Positions 55,023-64,000 of a DNA stretch of 64,000 nucleotides are shown piece by piece. A program made the position numbers and the translations under genes. Below the pieces are notes generated by a model, which was not told the origin of the DNA, searched no databases, and was given only the letters and a program-made list of their open reading frames with translations. Source of the DNA: Aporrectodea caliginosa (taxonomy: Eukaryota; Annelida; Clitellata; Crassiclitellata; Lumbricidae); NCBI GenBank assembly GCA_020284085.1, contig JACEVL010000677.1:124001-188000 (forward strand), given 5' to 3'. Within the stretch, counting starts at the first letter, position 1, and each line of letters opens with the position of its first letter.

Positions 55023-55066
55023 GTTATTCTGAGAGAGGCGCTATATAAATCTTTAGATACGATACG
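55023..55066 (+). mobile_element. LINE 3'-end scrap
   Basis: GAGGCGCTATATAAATCTTT with (ATACG)n; twin of 34798. Confidence 0.5.
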
Positions 55067-55375
55067 ATAGAGAGCTTGGTTTTTTCACAAATCATATTCT
55101 GATTCCTCCACTTCCCCTACCTCGATCGCCGTTTCAACTCTAAACACCATCCCCTAAGCCGTCTGCCTGCACTAAATCTCTGGATTTTGACCCTCTGCCT
55201 ATCGATTTTCTTTTCATTAAGGGCATGTGAATTAACTAATTCCTGCGACTTCCTTTTTGTGTGCGCTATAGAAGTTTCATGTTTACGATTACGATTCCGC
55301 ATACTTCGTTTGTTCCACTAGTAAATAACCCGAACGCTAATCTTTCTTCAATTGGCGTCTTCCGATCCTGAAGAC

Positions 55376-55418
55376 TTTATATATACCTTCGGACAAATCT
55401 ATTATAAAGGTGTTTAGA
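55376..55418 (-). promoter_or_regulatory. ACACCT-N22-TATA module, doublet left
   Basis: AGGTGT 55408-55413, 22-bp spacer, TATATATA 55378-55385. Confidence 0.65.
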
Positions 55419-55488
55419 ATCAATTATCATTAACAGTATCGTTGGTTCCTATAGAAAAGCCAACTGCGAAAAGAAACAAATTTGCACT

Positions 55489-55529
55489 CATATATAGCGT
55501 CAGCGAATTCTATTATAAAGGTGTTTAGA
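55489..55529 (-). promoter_or_regulatory. ACACCT-N22-TATA module, doublet right
   Basis: AGGTGT 55519-55524, 22-bp spacer, TATATA 55491-55496. Hexamers 111 bp apart. Confidence 0.65.
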
Positions 55530-55934
55530 ATAAATTATCATTCACGGCCTCGTTTGTTCCTATAGTAAATCCGGAATGGACGAATCCCAAGAACCTTCAT
55601 ACACAGGGCCAGTGCATCGCAGGACGTACCCTTTCCTCTCCAGCTTACGCGCCTACCGAATCGCAAGTTTTAAATACCAAGACTGGGATAGAATGGAATT
55701 GGTTGCCAATAAATACGGCCTTGACCAGCTTTGTGGAATATCTTAATACGTCCGTGTGTCCGACGACATAGGTGTTAAAATAATGTTGGAAAATTAACAC
55801 TGCTGCCGCGAGAGATTTTTGTATGTGAGCTTTTCATCAATCTTTAAGAAGCAGGTGGATCGCTTTCCTCAACCGAGTATTTTGATTCACAGAGGTTGTG
55901 TATTGCAGACATAATTGAATGTGTAACAAAAAGA

Positions 55935-55949
55935 GTGCGTGTGTGTGTG

Positions 55950-55994
<45 letters not shown>

Positions 55995-56100
55995 GTGTGT
56001 GTGCGTGCGTGTGTGTGTGTGTGTATGTGTGTGTGTGTGTGTGCGTGTGTGTGTGTGTGTGAGTGTTCGTGTGTGGTGTGTGTTTCGTGTGTGTGCGTGT

Positions 56101-56143
<43 letters not shown>

Positions 56144-56256
56144 CGTGTGCGTGTGTGTGTGCGTGTGCGCGTGTGTGTCTGCGTGTGCGCGTGTGTCTTT
56201 GAGCGTGTTCTTGTGTATGTGTGTTTGTGCGTGTGTGCGTATGTTCGTATGTGTGT
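55935..56256. repeat. Long (GT)n tract
   Basis: About 320 bp of GT with GC and TT interruptions, ending 210 bp from the TATA box at 56465. Confidence 0.95.
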
Positions 56257-56462
56257 ATTGTGATTATCGTAGGCCTTTCTTTTCTGCGGCCATGAAGTAA
56301 CAAGTTATCTTTTTCCTATGAATTTTGTGGACTTTCTTATAAAATAAATTCAAAGTATTTCTGTTGGCGAAGAGCATTCGTACCTCATAATAATGATATC
56401 TAATCTAAGTCACTTCATATCACACTTTCCGCTTATACATACTGAATGTGAATTGGAGGCGT

Positions 56463-56504
56463 TTTATATAATAGCGCCATCTGAATGCGCTTAAAAAGTG
56501 TTTA
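56463..56504 (-). promoter_or_regulatory. Module, AAGTGT variant
   Basis: AAGTGT 56496-56501, 22-bp spacer, TATATAATA 56465-56473. Confidence 0.5.
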
Positions 56505-56596
56505 TCTTCAACCATTTCTGTTGACCTCTTTCGTTCCTATAGACGTATAGAATATAATCTGACACTTCCCTTGAATCACAAGGAAATTTAGGAATA

Positions 56597-56638
56597 CTTA
56601 TACATAGTGTCAGATGAATGCGTTAAAAAGGTGTTTAA
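56597..56638 (-). promoter_or_regulatory. Module, TATACATA box
   Basis: AGGTGT 56629-56634, 22-bp spacer, TATACATA 56599-56606. Confidence 0.6.
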
Positions 56639-57037
56639 CAGCAGCCATTACACATGGCCTCGTTTGCTCATAAAGAATGATACGCCGCAGACTTGAGCTT
56701 AACATGGATGACTTACAGGGACCTTTATACACGGAACCAGTCCATCGTGGGACTTGTCGTTTACTTTGCAGCCTATGCCTCGACCTCCTTTGCTTACTGA
56801 CAGAATCACTTGCATTGGGTCATTACACGGAGTCGAATCCGCATCCTCACGATCATTGATTGATATCTTGGACACAATGATTACGGCTCAATAGAAGTCA
56901 TGGATTAGATAAGATTAGATTAGAATGGATTTGAATTATATCGGATTAAAGTAAGGGATAATTTGATAAGATTTAAAATTCAGATAAGATAAGCTTCACT
57001 TTTTCATGAACTAGCGTCAATCGATGATAATAGAATT

Positions 57038-57078
57038 TTAGACACCTTTAAAACGTATGCACCACATGCTATTAATAA
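57038..57078 (+). promoter_or_regulatory. ACACCT-N22-TATA module, type II
   Basis: ACACCT 57042-57047, 22-bp spacer, TATTAATA from 57070. Downstream block at 57123. Confidence 0.6.
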
Positions 57079-57259
57079 ATCACGCGTTCAATCGCAGTCA
57101 GTGCGTCTTTAAAGATGACATCAGGTCGAAGGTAACGGTGGTCGTAAAATGTCGCCAAACAATTGCAAATAATCGTCATCATCATTATTAATAGCATTGG
57201 CGATTAGTATTTAATTTACAATATACGCATGACCATTCATTGTGATTCTGATGAGCTGA

Positions 57260-57362
57260 ACAATTGTCATTGAATGACTTCCTTAAGCTCTGTACACAGT
57301 GACCGGCTCAGGGAGGAGGATCGAACCCGTACTCTCCGCGTTACAGGTAGAGCGTCCTAACT
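57260..57362 (-). repeat. tRNA-derived SINE C
   Basis: GGTTCGATCCTCC on the minus strand, followed at right by the CGATCTCTTCCTAT tandem patch. Confidence 0.55.
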
Positions 57363-57855
57363 AAGCGAAAAATCGATCTCTTCCTATCGATCTCTTCCTA
57401 TCGATCTCATCGTAAGAGCACAGGTCGTAAAATCGTCGTTTCCGAGTTTTTCATCATTTCCGCTACACTATCGCACACTAGCGACCTCAGATATAAAACG
57501 AATACGCTCTTAGTAGGACGTTAAGTCAGCTATATCAGAATCCAGGTCACAAAGTTTGGGATAATGACAATGGCAATGTGTCTGACACTGACAATGACAA
57601 TAATAAATTGCTCTTTACTTCCCAGCTTATGTCTCGACAAAATTCTTCTTGTTGCTGACGTGAGCCACTTGAATTTGGGTCATTACACGGAGTTGAACCA
57701 ACATCCTTACGATCATCGACCGATATCATGGATACAATGATGACTACTCAATAGAAGTCCTAGATTAGATTAGAATGAATTTAGATTATATCAGATTAAG
57801 TAAGATAAGTGAGCTTCACTTTCTCATGAACTAGCGTCAATCGATGATCATGATT

Positions 57856-57896
57856 ATAGACACCTTTAAAACGTATGCAACAGATGCTATTTATAA
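57856..57896 (+). promoter_or_regulatory. ACACCT-N22-TATA module, type II
   Basis: ACACCT 57860-57865, 22-bp spacer, TATTTATA 57888-57895. ACGCGTTCAATCGCCG follows. Confidence 0.65.
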
Positions 57897-58027
57897 GTCA
57901 CGCGTTCAATCGCCGTTTATCTTATGTTTTTGTCGAATGTGGAGCTTTTAGTCATATAAGATGTCGCCAAACAGGTACAAATTAACAATCGTCATCATTA
58001 TTCAGAGCTCGTCATAAAATTATGACG

Positions 58028-58112
58028 AGCTGAACAACTGTGAGTGAAAGACTTGCTCAAGGTTTGTACACAGTAGAAGCGTCCGAGGGAGGATCGAACC
58101 CGTACTCTTCAC
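58028..58112 (-). repeat. tRNA-derived SINE C, truncated
   Basis: GTGAAAGACTTGCTCAAGG and GGAGGATCGAACCCGTACTC. The A-box side is lost. Confidence 0.45.
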
Positions 58113-58457
58113 TAGTCGTGATCTTTTCTTGTCTTCTATTTACCATTACTATTGAGAAAGTGTTTTGCGTCGTCTCCTGACCCGTTTTTTCCTATAGTAA
58201 ATATGGCTATGTACAGACGGAAGCGTTGTTTTATATATATTTTTTTTTCTGTTTAACCACACTATATTATAACATCGATGATTAGCGTCGCCCTCCTCCT
58301 TTCTGTACGCTTGGGACTGGCACTGCTAAAGGTAGGAGCGGAATGTTCATAAATAACATTAGATGTAACTCTAATGAATCTGTTTCAGCGTCAATTCCCA
58401 ATCTCGCTCTTTTCTCTAATAACATAACAACAGACTTTAACGTATACGTAAGCGCAC

Positions 58458-58498
58458 CTTATATAGAGTCAGAGGCATTTGTTATAAAGGTGTTCAGC
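58458..58498 (-). promoter_or_regulatory. ACACCT-N22-TATA module, doublet left
   Basis: AGGTGT 58488-58493, 22-bp spacer, TATATA 58460-58465. GTGCGCTTACGTATACG downstream of TATA. Confidence 0.65.
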
Positions 58499-58577
58499 AT
58501 CCATTCGTGATCTCATTGGTTTCTATAGTAAATCCAGTAGTTTTGGTAAAGCAACTACATACATTGCGAAAGCTTAC

Positions 58578-58618
58578 TTTATATAGATTCCTTAAAATAT
58601 GTTATAAAGGTGTTTTGC
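58578..58618 (-). promoter_or_regulatory. ACACCT-N22-TATA module, doublet right
   Basis: AGGTGT 58608-58613, 22-bp spacer, TATATA 58580-58585. Hexamers 120 bp apart. Confidence 0.65.
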
Positions 58619-59085
58619 GTCAACAATTGGCCTCGTTTGTTTCTGTGGTGAATCCACCAATGATAAAATAACATCCTAGGGCCATGTCGTGCACTTAAAG
58701 CCATCTTTGGTGTACTGTACGTTCTTTGATGTACAACGGCTGATTAGAAACTTCTGCGTTAAAAATTCCAGAAAAATGTTGACGTAAGATACTATTGTGT
58801 TATTCCGAAAAGGTGCTTTGCATTAAATGTTTTATGTATTTCTGTGGATAGGGCGGATCCAGGAGACGAATTGATACGACCGAGCATTATAGTTCTTCCC
58901 ATCTGAGCCTTAGGGATTGGCTGGCCTCTAAATTAGGAAACAACGGGAATGGTTATCACTAAATATGGCCTTGCCCAGCTGGGTGGAATTTGGGAAAAAG
59001 GTGTTCAACATTAACCATTATTCATGGCCTTTTTTGTTTATACAGTAAACATTCTGAAAAGCAGACAATAAACACGCTGCTGGTT

Positions 59086-59127
59086 TTTATATATAGCATA
59101 ACATGAATGCGTAAAAAAGGTGTTCAA
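59086..59127 (-). promoter_or_regulatory. ACACCT-N22-TATA module
   Basis: AGGTGT 59118-59123, 22-bp spacer, TATATATA 59088-59095. A bare AGGTGT at 58999 lies 119 bp left. Confidence 0.65.
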
Positions 59128-59499
59128 CATCAACCATTATTCATGGCCTAGTTTGTTCCTACAGTAAATCCGTCATGGATGAAACGCAATGTCCTTTACA
59201 AGCATTGGAAGATTTCACGTTAGCTTCTCAACTATCACCTCTAACAAGTTCTGTTGCTGGTTGACAGCAAAAAGTGTGTTAACTGCTTGATTGGCTTTGT
59301 GAAATTTTTAGATCTGTCCGACATAAGTGTTATATCAATGATGGAAAATTAACAATGCTACATTGAAAGTTTCCATATGCGAGCTTTAAGAGTCTTTCGA
59401 GTTACGCGAACGCGGAGGGTACTTAATGTTTAACTGAGGAATTTTGATTTACAGAGAGTTGTGTATTGCATGTGTAACGAATGGAATGTGCGTGTGTTG

Positions 59500-59724
59500 G
59501 TGGTATCTTCGATGGGTTGTTGAGTAGGTGTGTGTGGATGGGAGGGGTGGGGCTGGGTGTGGTTGGTTGAGTATGTCTGCATGGGTGTGTCATGGTGGGT
59601 GTGTCTGTGTGTGTATATTTGCCGGTGTGGCTGGGTGGATGGGTGTGCATGTGGGTTTGTGTGTTGGGATGTGGGTGAATATACATGTGTCTGTGAGTTT
59701 GTGCGCCTGTGTGCGTGTGCATTT
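59500..59724. repeat. (GT)-rich tract
   Basis: GT/GGT-rich, ending about 200 bp from the TATA box at 59927. Confidence 0.85.
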
Positions 59725-59924
59725 ACCGTACGCTTTTGTTTTCTGCGCTCGTGATGTAATAAGTTATCCTTTCTTTCTAAGAATTTGTTGGATTTTGTTT
59801 GTTTGAATATTCGTGTATCATAATGATTTATAATCTACGTTACTTTACTCTACATTTCCAAAAACCTGTATTATCAAATTGAGATTTTTACCATACATCA
59901 TACGCTAAACGTAACTGATGCGTA

Positions 59925-59966
59925 TTTATATATAGCGTCAGATGTATGCCTTTAAAAGGTGTTTAG
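59925..59966 (-). promoter_or_regulatory. ACACCT-N22-TATA module, near consensus
   Basis: AGGTGT 59957-59962, 22-bp spacer, TATATATA 59927-59934. Confidence 0.7.
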
Positions 59967-60314
59967 CATCAACGTAGTTTCTGTTTGACGACGCTGTGAA
60001 ATAGCAAAGATCATTAGCGTCGCCCGCCTATTTCATTTATGCTTGGGACTGGAACAGCGTAGCCCTATGGAACGGACCATAGTGGCGGAGTTATACGTTA
60101 AATGTTACTGATGCCTATGTTATACTAGACGTTGTTACCCGGCTTCGAAAGGGTTATCTCTATATTATATAAATTATTATTTCTTACACAGACTAAATAT
60201 AATAGTAGACGAAGCTACAGTTTTTAGCGTTGCATTCGCAAGCGTAATTTTTCAGGGCGACGTCGTGGTTTTATGATGAATGCGCCAGATTTGCATATTT
60301 GCACCTCTGAGTAG

Positions 60315-60587
60315 TATATATATATTCGTTTAATTGAGAAAACAATCTGACAAAAACGCAGAAATGCTAACATGAGTGATAAAGAATAATTAAAGTTCAT
60401 TGGAATATTTTAGAATAAACTAGTAAATATTTTTATATAATGATCTGGGAATAAATTGAGAGTTGTCCTTGGGTGGGAGAGTATGGTTGTTTGCTCTAGG
60501 TCTTAATTGATGAGATGAGAGGGGTCGGAGTGGAGGTAGGAGTTGGTGAAGTACATGCTTGGGGATGTGTAATATTTTTTTTAGTAG
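60315..60587. mobile_element. Unidentified 268-bp insertion with AGTAG target duplication
   Basis: AGTAG at 60310-60314 and 60583-60587 flank a segment starting TATATATATATTCG and ending in a run of eight T. The paralogous block at 36380-36395 reads through with only CTGAGTAATTTCC. The T-run may be a reversed poly(A) tail, suggesting a minus-strand retroposon of unknown family. Confidence 0.65.
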
Positions 60588-60642
60588 TTTCCTTGAGGCA
60601 ATGCTATTTTAATACTTTAATTAATTAATTAATTAATTAATT

Positions 60643-60890
60643 TTGCCCCGCCCGACGCGAAGATAAATGGTCGCCGTTATTGATATTGAATGTGACCATA
60701 TCGAAACTTAAAATGTCCATAAATCGGAATTTAAAGTAAATTGTGAGTTGAAAATAGTACCGTTGGCCTACAAATTCCTGCAAGAAGATTTTATAAAAAT
60801 TTCATATCGCGCGTTCGCGAGCCTTTAGTCGGATGGACAAACAGAATGACAAACTTTCAGACTTAAAATATAGATAGCGCCAGAGAATAT
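60643..60890 (+). mobile_element. RTE/Penelope-like 3' non-coding end (tentative)
   Basis: TTCATATCGCGCGTTCGCGA and CGGATGGACAAACAGAATGA have the look of 3' UTRs of RTE or Penelope-like retroelements, which often carry a GGACAGACAGACA-type stretch. No ORF; family by resemblance only. It ends next to the module at 60871. Confidence 0.35.
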
Positions 60891-60908
60891 ACTAAAAAGG
60901 TTTATTTA
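60867..60908 (-). promoter_or_regulatory. Module, AGGTTT variant
   Basis: AGGTTT 60898-60903, 21-bp spacer, TAGATA 60871-60876. Confidence 0.4.
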
Positions 60909-61017
60909 GCATTAAGGATTGCTGACGGTATCATTCCTTCCAATAGTAATCCTGTCACTACGTCACTACGTCCACATAAAAAGAACGGAAAAACTATTTA
61001 TTTTACTCAAGTGTACA

Positions 61018-61057
61018 ATTATATAGAATCAGACGAATACGTTAAAAAGGTGTTTAG
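61018..61057 (-). promoter_or_regulatory. ACACCT-N22-TATA module
   Basis: AGGTGT 61048-61053, 22-bp spacer, TATATA 61020-61025. Confidence 0.65.
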
Positions 61058-61403
61058 TGTCAACCATTACTCATGACCTCGTTTGCTCCTGTAGTAAATC
61101 TATCACTGCCTAGAACCGGTAATGGACGAACGAATCCCATGGACTATTTATACTTACACGGCGCCAGTGTATCGACCAGACATCTGCTTTCTGACAGAGC
61201 CACTTGTCTAGGTTATTACACGGAGTCGAACCCGCATGAGCATGATCATCGACTGATGTCTTAAACATGAACGGCTCAATAGAAGATTAGATTAGATTGA
61301 AACGGATTAGATTAGATCAGTTTCAAGTTAGGGATATTTAGATAAGAAAAAAGATAAGTTAAGCTTCACAATCTCATGACCAAGCATCTACCAATGAAAA
61401 TAT

Positions 61404-61443
61404 TTAGACACCTTAAAAAAGGATATATAAGATGCTATTTATA
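61404..61443 (+). promoter_or_regulatory. ACACCT-N22-TATA module, type II
   Basis: ACACCT 61408-61413, 22-bp spacer, TATTTA 61436-61441. An extra TATATAA lies inside the spacer at 61424-61430. Confidence 0.6.
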
Positions 61444-61569
61444 CGTCACTCGTTGGTCAGTATGCATAGTCGAACACGCAACCGGTTCATGGATGACTGG
61501 TAACTATTTTTACTTTATATCTTTTCTTTAATAAGCGGCTGTTGGTGACATTGTAAGTGTGAACATGAT

Positions 61570-61606
61570 TTTGACACCTATAGATTGATGTCATCACTGT
61601 TTAAAT
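61570..61606 (+). promoter_or_regulatory. Decayed module
   Basis: ACACCT 61574-61579 followed by TTTAAAT about 22 bp on. The paralogue at 12518-12553 has lost the hexamer. Confidence 0.3.
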
Positions 61607-61816
61607 TTCTTATAATTTTGTGTATAATAAAGCCTCGTTTGTTAGCCCTATAGTAAATACTGACTTCAGACCCACAATGTAGAGTAATTAACGGAAACTG
61701 GTAGGGTGCAGTGGCGTAGCTAAATGAATATAGCTATCGGACTTGATCGTTTTAGTCTCTGGTAAATCATCCAGAAACTAACGAGTTACAAAATCTTACG
61801 GCAGCGTAATTATAGG

Positions 61817-61853
61817 CCTATATATCTGAGGCATCAGTTACAAAGGTGTTTTG
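61817..61853 (-). promoter_or_regulatory. Module with short spacer
   Basis: AGGTGT 61844-61849, 19-bp spacer, TATATA 61819-61824. One of the few copies off register. Confidence 0.4.
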
Positions 61854-62141
61854 CGCAATCGCAAATGAGCCTTCACAATCTATCGAGTGAAGCGAACTGT
61901 TTAACGAATCAATTGAAGTCCTCGATTCGATCAGTTTAGATTAGAATGGATTTAGATTAGATCAGATTAAAGGTAAGGAATAATAAGATAAGATTAGAAA
62001 ACAATATAAAGATAAGTTAAGCTTCAGATTGGAATTAGTTTCGATCAGTTAAAGGTAAGGGGAAAACAAAATAAACAAAGATAAGATAAGATAAGTTTAT
62101 AAATTACGCATCACTAACAAACGATCATTGTTTTTAATATT

Positions 62142-62182
62142 TCAGACACCTATACAATCATGCTCAGTCAAATGCTATTTGC
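62142..62182 (+). promoter_or_regulatory. Module with 24-bp spacer
   Basis: ACACCT 62146-62151, TATTTG 62176-62181. Confidence 0.35.
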
Positions 62183-62208
62183 TTAGCATTGCCTGTAAAT
62201 TGTACTTA

Positions 62209-62316
62209 CTCAAGGATCTTTGGCTGTTGAAAGTACTGGAACGTCGATCTCAAAGAGAGGAGGACCGACCCGTATTATTCATAAGTTACAATGCGAGCAT
62301 CCTAACTTACCGGTGC
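62209..62316 (-). repeat. tRNA-derived SINE C
   Basis: GGAGGACCGACCCG in place of the B box. Head side TTAGGATGCTCGC is retained. Confidence 0.4.
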
Positions 62317-62522
62317 CTTGCAAACAACGTTGTATTAAGACAAAAACTGTAAAGTAAGATGCAATCGTTATACACTAAACACTACAAAGTAAAATCGGTG
62401 TTTACGATATATTGTTTGGTTACTATACACCAGGATAATCAACGAAACGAGTTAGATTGGATTAATCGAAGAGTCGATAACTTATTTTTGATCTCATCTC
62501 CATCAATCTCTTCCAAACACAG

Positions 62523-63046
62523 TTAACCTTCAAAAGGCCGGGGACGTTACAGAACATTTCTATGGTTTTTGCTTTTAAAAACTTGTTCCATGTGGAATAC
62601 TAATTTTGATAATTTAGGTACCTGTAGCAGGATCATTAATTTTGCGCACATTTTGAGGTAAACATCATTAGTTTTTCGTCTATGGCGTACTCAGTTTTCT
62701 TCCTGGAAGAGAAGGCATACCATTCTTTAGAGGGAATGTGGGCTTCATTGGCATACCTACATCTTTTCTTTAGAAAAAAGGAAGTGATCAAAATAAATAA
62801 TAATACGCGTAATATGCCTGAAAAATGGCTGAATGGAAGGACTCCCCTGCTGTTTTTGTCAGTAGCGTATTCATTTATCTTCCTGGAAGAGAAACAAATA
62901 TACCATTTTTTAGAGGGAATGTAGGGCTTCATTTGCATACTTAAATGTTTGTCTTTTGTTTACCGGAAGTGATCAAAATAAATAATAATACGTGTAATCT
63001 GTGTGACAACGGCTGAATACAGCATCACAACGTAAATCGATATGGG
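62523..63046 (-). mobile_element. TTAA MITE family M2, decayed copy
   Basis: Begins at TTAA 62523-62526. It matches M2 in reverse (TTAGGTACCTGTAGCAGG, CACATTTTGAGGTAAA, AGAGGGAATGTGGGCTTCAT) and keeps the internal duplication (AAAATAAATAATAATACG at 62789 and 62975). The far terminus is missing. Confidence 0.7.
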
Positions 63047-63733
63047 CAAAGGTGCTTTACATAAATATGTTTTATGTATTTCTGAGCAAAGGACGAATCC
63101 TGGAGAGGATCTGTGAGACTGGGAAGGACCAGCATTGTAGTCCCTACCATCTGGACTTTGAGGATCGGTAAGCCTTTAAACTGGGTAAGAATGGGATTGT
63201 TTTCAATAAATACGACCTTGATCAGCTTTGTGGAATTTCTGGATCCGTCCGTATGTCCGACGACATAGGTGTTAGACTAATGAAAAATTAGCACTGGTGA
63301 CTCGATGTTTTTGTATGTGAGCTTTTAATCAATCTTTAATAGGAAGCAGGTGAACTGCTTCGCTCAATTGAGGAGTTTTGATTCAAAAAGGTTGTGTTTT
63401 GGAGACATAATTGAATGCGTAGCAAAAAGAGCGTGGATGGTAAGAGAGCTGTATATCTGCTCCTGGGCGGATCCAGGAAAGGAGCTGGGAGGGACCAACA
63501 TAGTTCGTCCCATCTAAGCTTTGGGGATTGACTGGTCTCTAAACTCTTTGGGGTGATGGTTCTCAAACAAATATTGGGTGGTGACAAGTTTATCAAACAC
63601 TGATATAGTTTAGGTCTCACGACTTAAGGAGGCGCTCATTTCGTTTCTTTGGCCCTTGACCTCGCAGTGGACTAATCTCAAGTAATTCCCCCATTATGGC
63701 AGAATAATACTTGTCATAAGCTGTTGAAGCGTA

Positions 63734-63774
63734 GATATATATACCGTCAGATGAAAGCGTAGAAAAGGTGTTTT
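63734..63774 (-). promoter_or_regulatory. ACACCT-N22-TATA module, doublet left
   Basis: AGGTGT 63766-63771, 22-bp spacer, TATATATA 63736-63743. Confidence 0.65.
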
Positions 63775-63859
63775 TTGAGATCAACCGTTACTTATGGCCT
63801 CCTTTCTTCCTATAATCTAGGGATGAATTCTACAGATGTAAAAACTGTTGAATCGTAAA

Positions 63860-63899
63860 TTTATATAGCATCGATGAATGACGTAAAAAAGGGGTTTAG
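63860..63899 (-). promoter_or_regulatory. Module, AGGGGT variant, doublet right
   Basis: AGGGGT 63890-63895, 22-bp spacer, TATATA 63862-63867. Confidence 0.5.
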
Positions 63900-64000
63900 C
63901 ATCGAAATTGCACTCGTGCTCTCACCAAAACCCCAACATCTTCTATACACGGAACCAGTTCATCGCAGGACTTGTCGTTTACTTTCCAGCTTATGCTTCA

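Larger units (their letters stand above)
55070..59470. other. Gene-free module region
   Basis: Eleven modules, mostly minus strand and often paired, with a long (GT)n tract and SINE C copies. No coding signal. Confidence 0.55.
60895..62520 (+). repeat. Segmental duplication with 11860-13620
   Basis: Collinear: TAAGGATTGCTGACGGTATC, module pair 61048/61408, then, after unmatched DNA, AAACTGTAAAGTAAGATGCA and GATTAATCGAAGAGTCGATA. Confidence 0.75.
59725..64000. other. Gene-free module region
   Basis: Bases 60.90-61.63 and 62.2-62.5 kb pair with 11.86-12.58 and 13.3-13.6 kb. Contains a retro-insertion, an RTE-like 3' end and a MITE remnant. No coding signal. Confidence 0.55.

Noticed and set aside
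55887..56303. Cys/Val-rich and His/Thr-rich ORFs over GT tracts (also 26667-27203, 52932-53286, 59423-59806)
   Set aside because: Open in several frames because GT/CA repeats contain no stops; not coding.

Overview
The window looks like gene-poor nuclear DNA of an invertebrate animal, probably marine. It is AT-rich, has no long intact ORF, and is a mosaic of microsatellites, tRNA-derived SINEs, CR1/Jockey-like LINE fragments and TTAA-flanked MITEs. I cannot name the species. No intact protein-coding gene, rRNA, functional tRNA, CRISPR array or bacterial operon is supported. The only coding traces are decayed reverse-transcriptase fragments and one broken transposon-type ORF with a cysteine-rich end (50412-51062, minus).

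The dominant structure is one that standard feature types do not name. It is a bipartite module, ACACCT, then a 22-bp spacer, then a TATA-like box (TATATA, TATTTA or TATAAA). By hand I count about 85 good copies, about 31 on the plus strand and about 55 on the minus strand, plus several decayed ones. The spacer is exactly 22 bp in roughly nine of ten copies, although its sequence drifts widely. This resembles a fixed-spacing small-RNA promoter (PSE-like element plus TATA), repeated on average every 750 bp in both orientations. Many copies occur as doublets or triplets 75-150 bp apart.

Two unit types carry the module. Type I copies are mostly on the minus strand. They have an upstream block reading CTCGTTTGTTCCTATAGTAA on the plus strand and often a (CA)n tract 190-320 bp downstream. 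Type II copies are mostly on the plus strand. They have a (GATTA)n tract about 100 bp upstream and a block starting GGTCGACGTTAACGGCAGAC 47-72 bp downstream of the TATA box. In two pairs of duplicated type II units, the 30-38 bp just after the TATA box is unrelated between copies while both flanks are nearly identical. That is what would be expected if the module drives many different short RNAs.

Layout: 0-3.6 kb, repeats with (AAT)n, (CTTA)n and 37-bp tandem repeats; 3.6-4.6 kb, a ~33-bp minisatellite split by a LINE; 5.3-6.8 kb, a SINE/LINE cluster; 7.9-10.5 kb, a segment duplicated at 36.9-39.3 kb; 11.2-11.9 kb, a SINE nested in a SINE; 11.9-13.6 kb, duplicated at 60.9-62.5 kb; 15.8-16.7 kb, a LINE reverse-transcriptase fragment; 22.6-24.1 kb, two TTAA-type MITEs; 25.6-26.9 kb, large (GATTA)n and (GATT)n arrays; 29.8-31.1 kb, duplicated at 47.7-49.1 kb; 34.4-34.7 kb, a triplet of modules; 43.5-43.8 kb, a pyrimidine-rich minisatellite; 49.6-51.05 kb, a broken transposon; 52-64 kb, dense minus-strand modules.

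The duplicated segments also provide empty-site controls that date and delimit several insertions: a SINE at 9138, a MITE at 37184, a MITE at 23096, a LINE at 17417 and an unidentified element at 60315.
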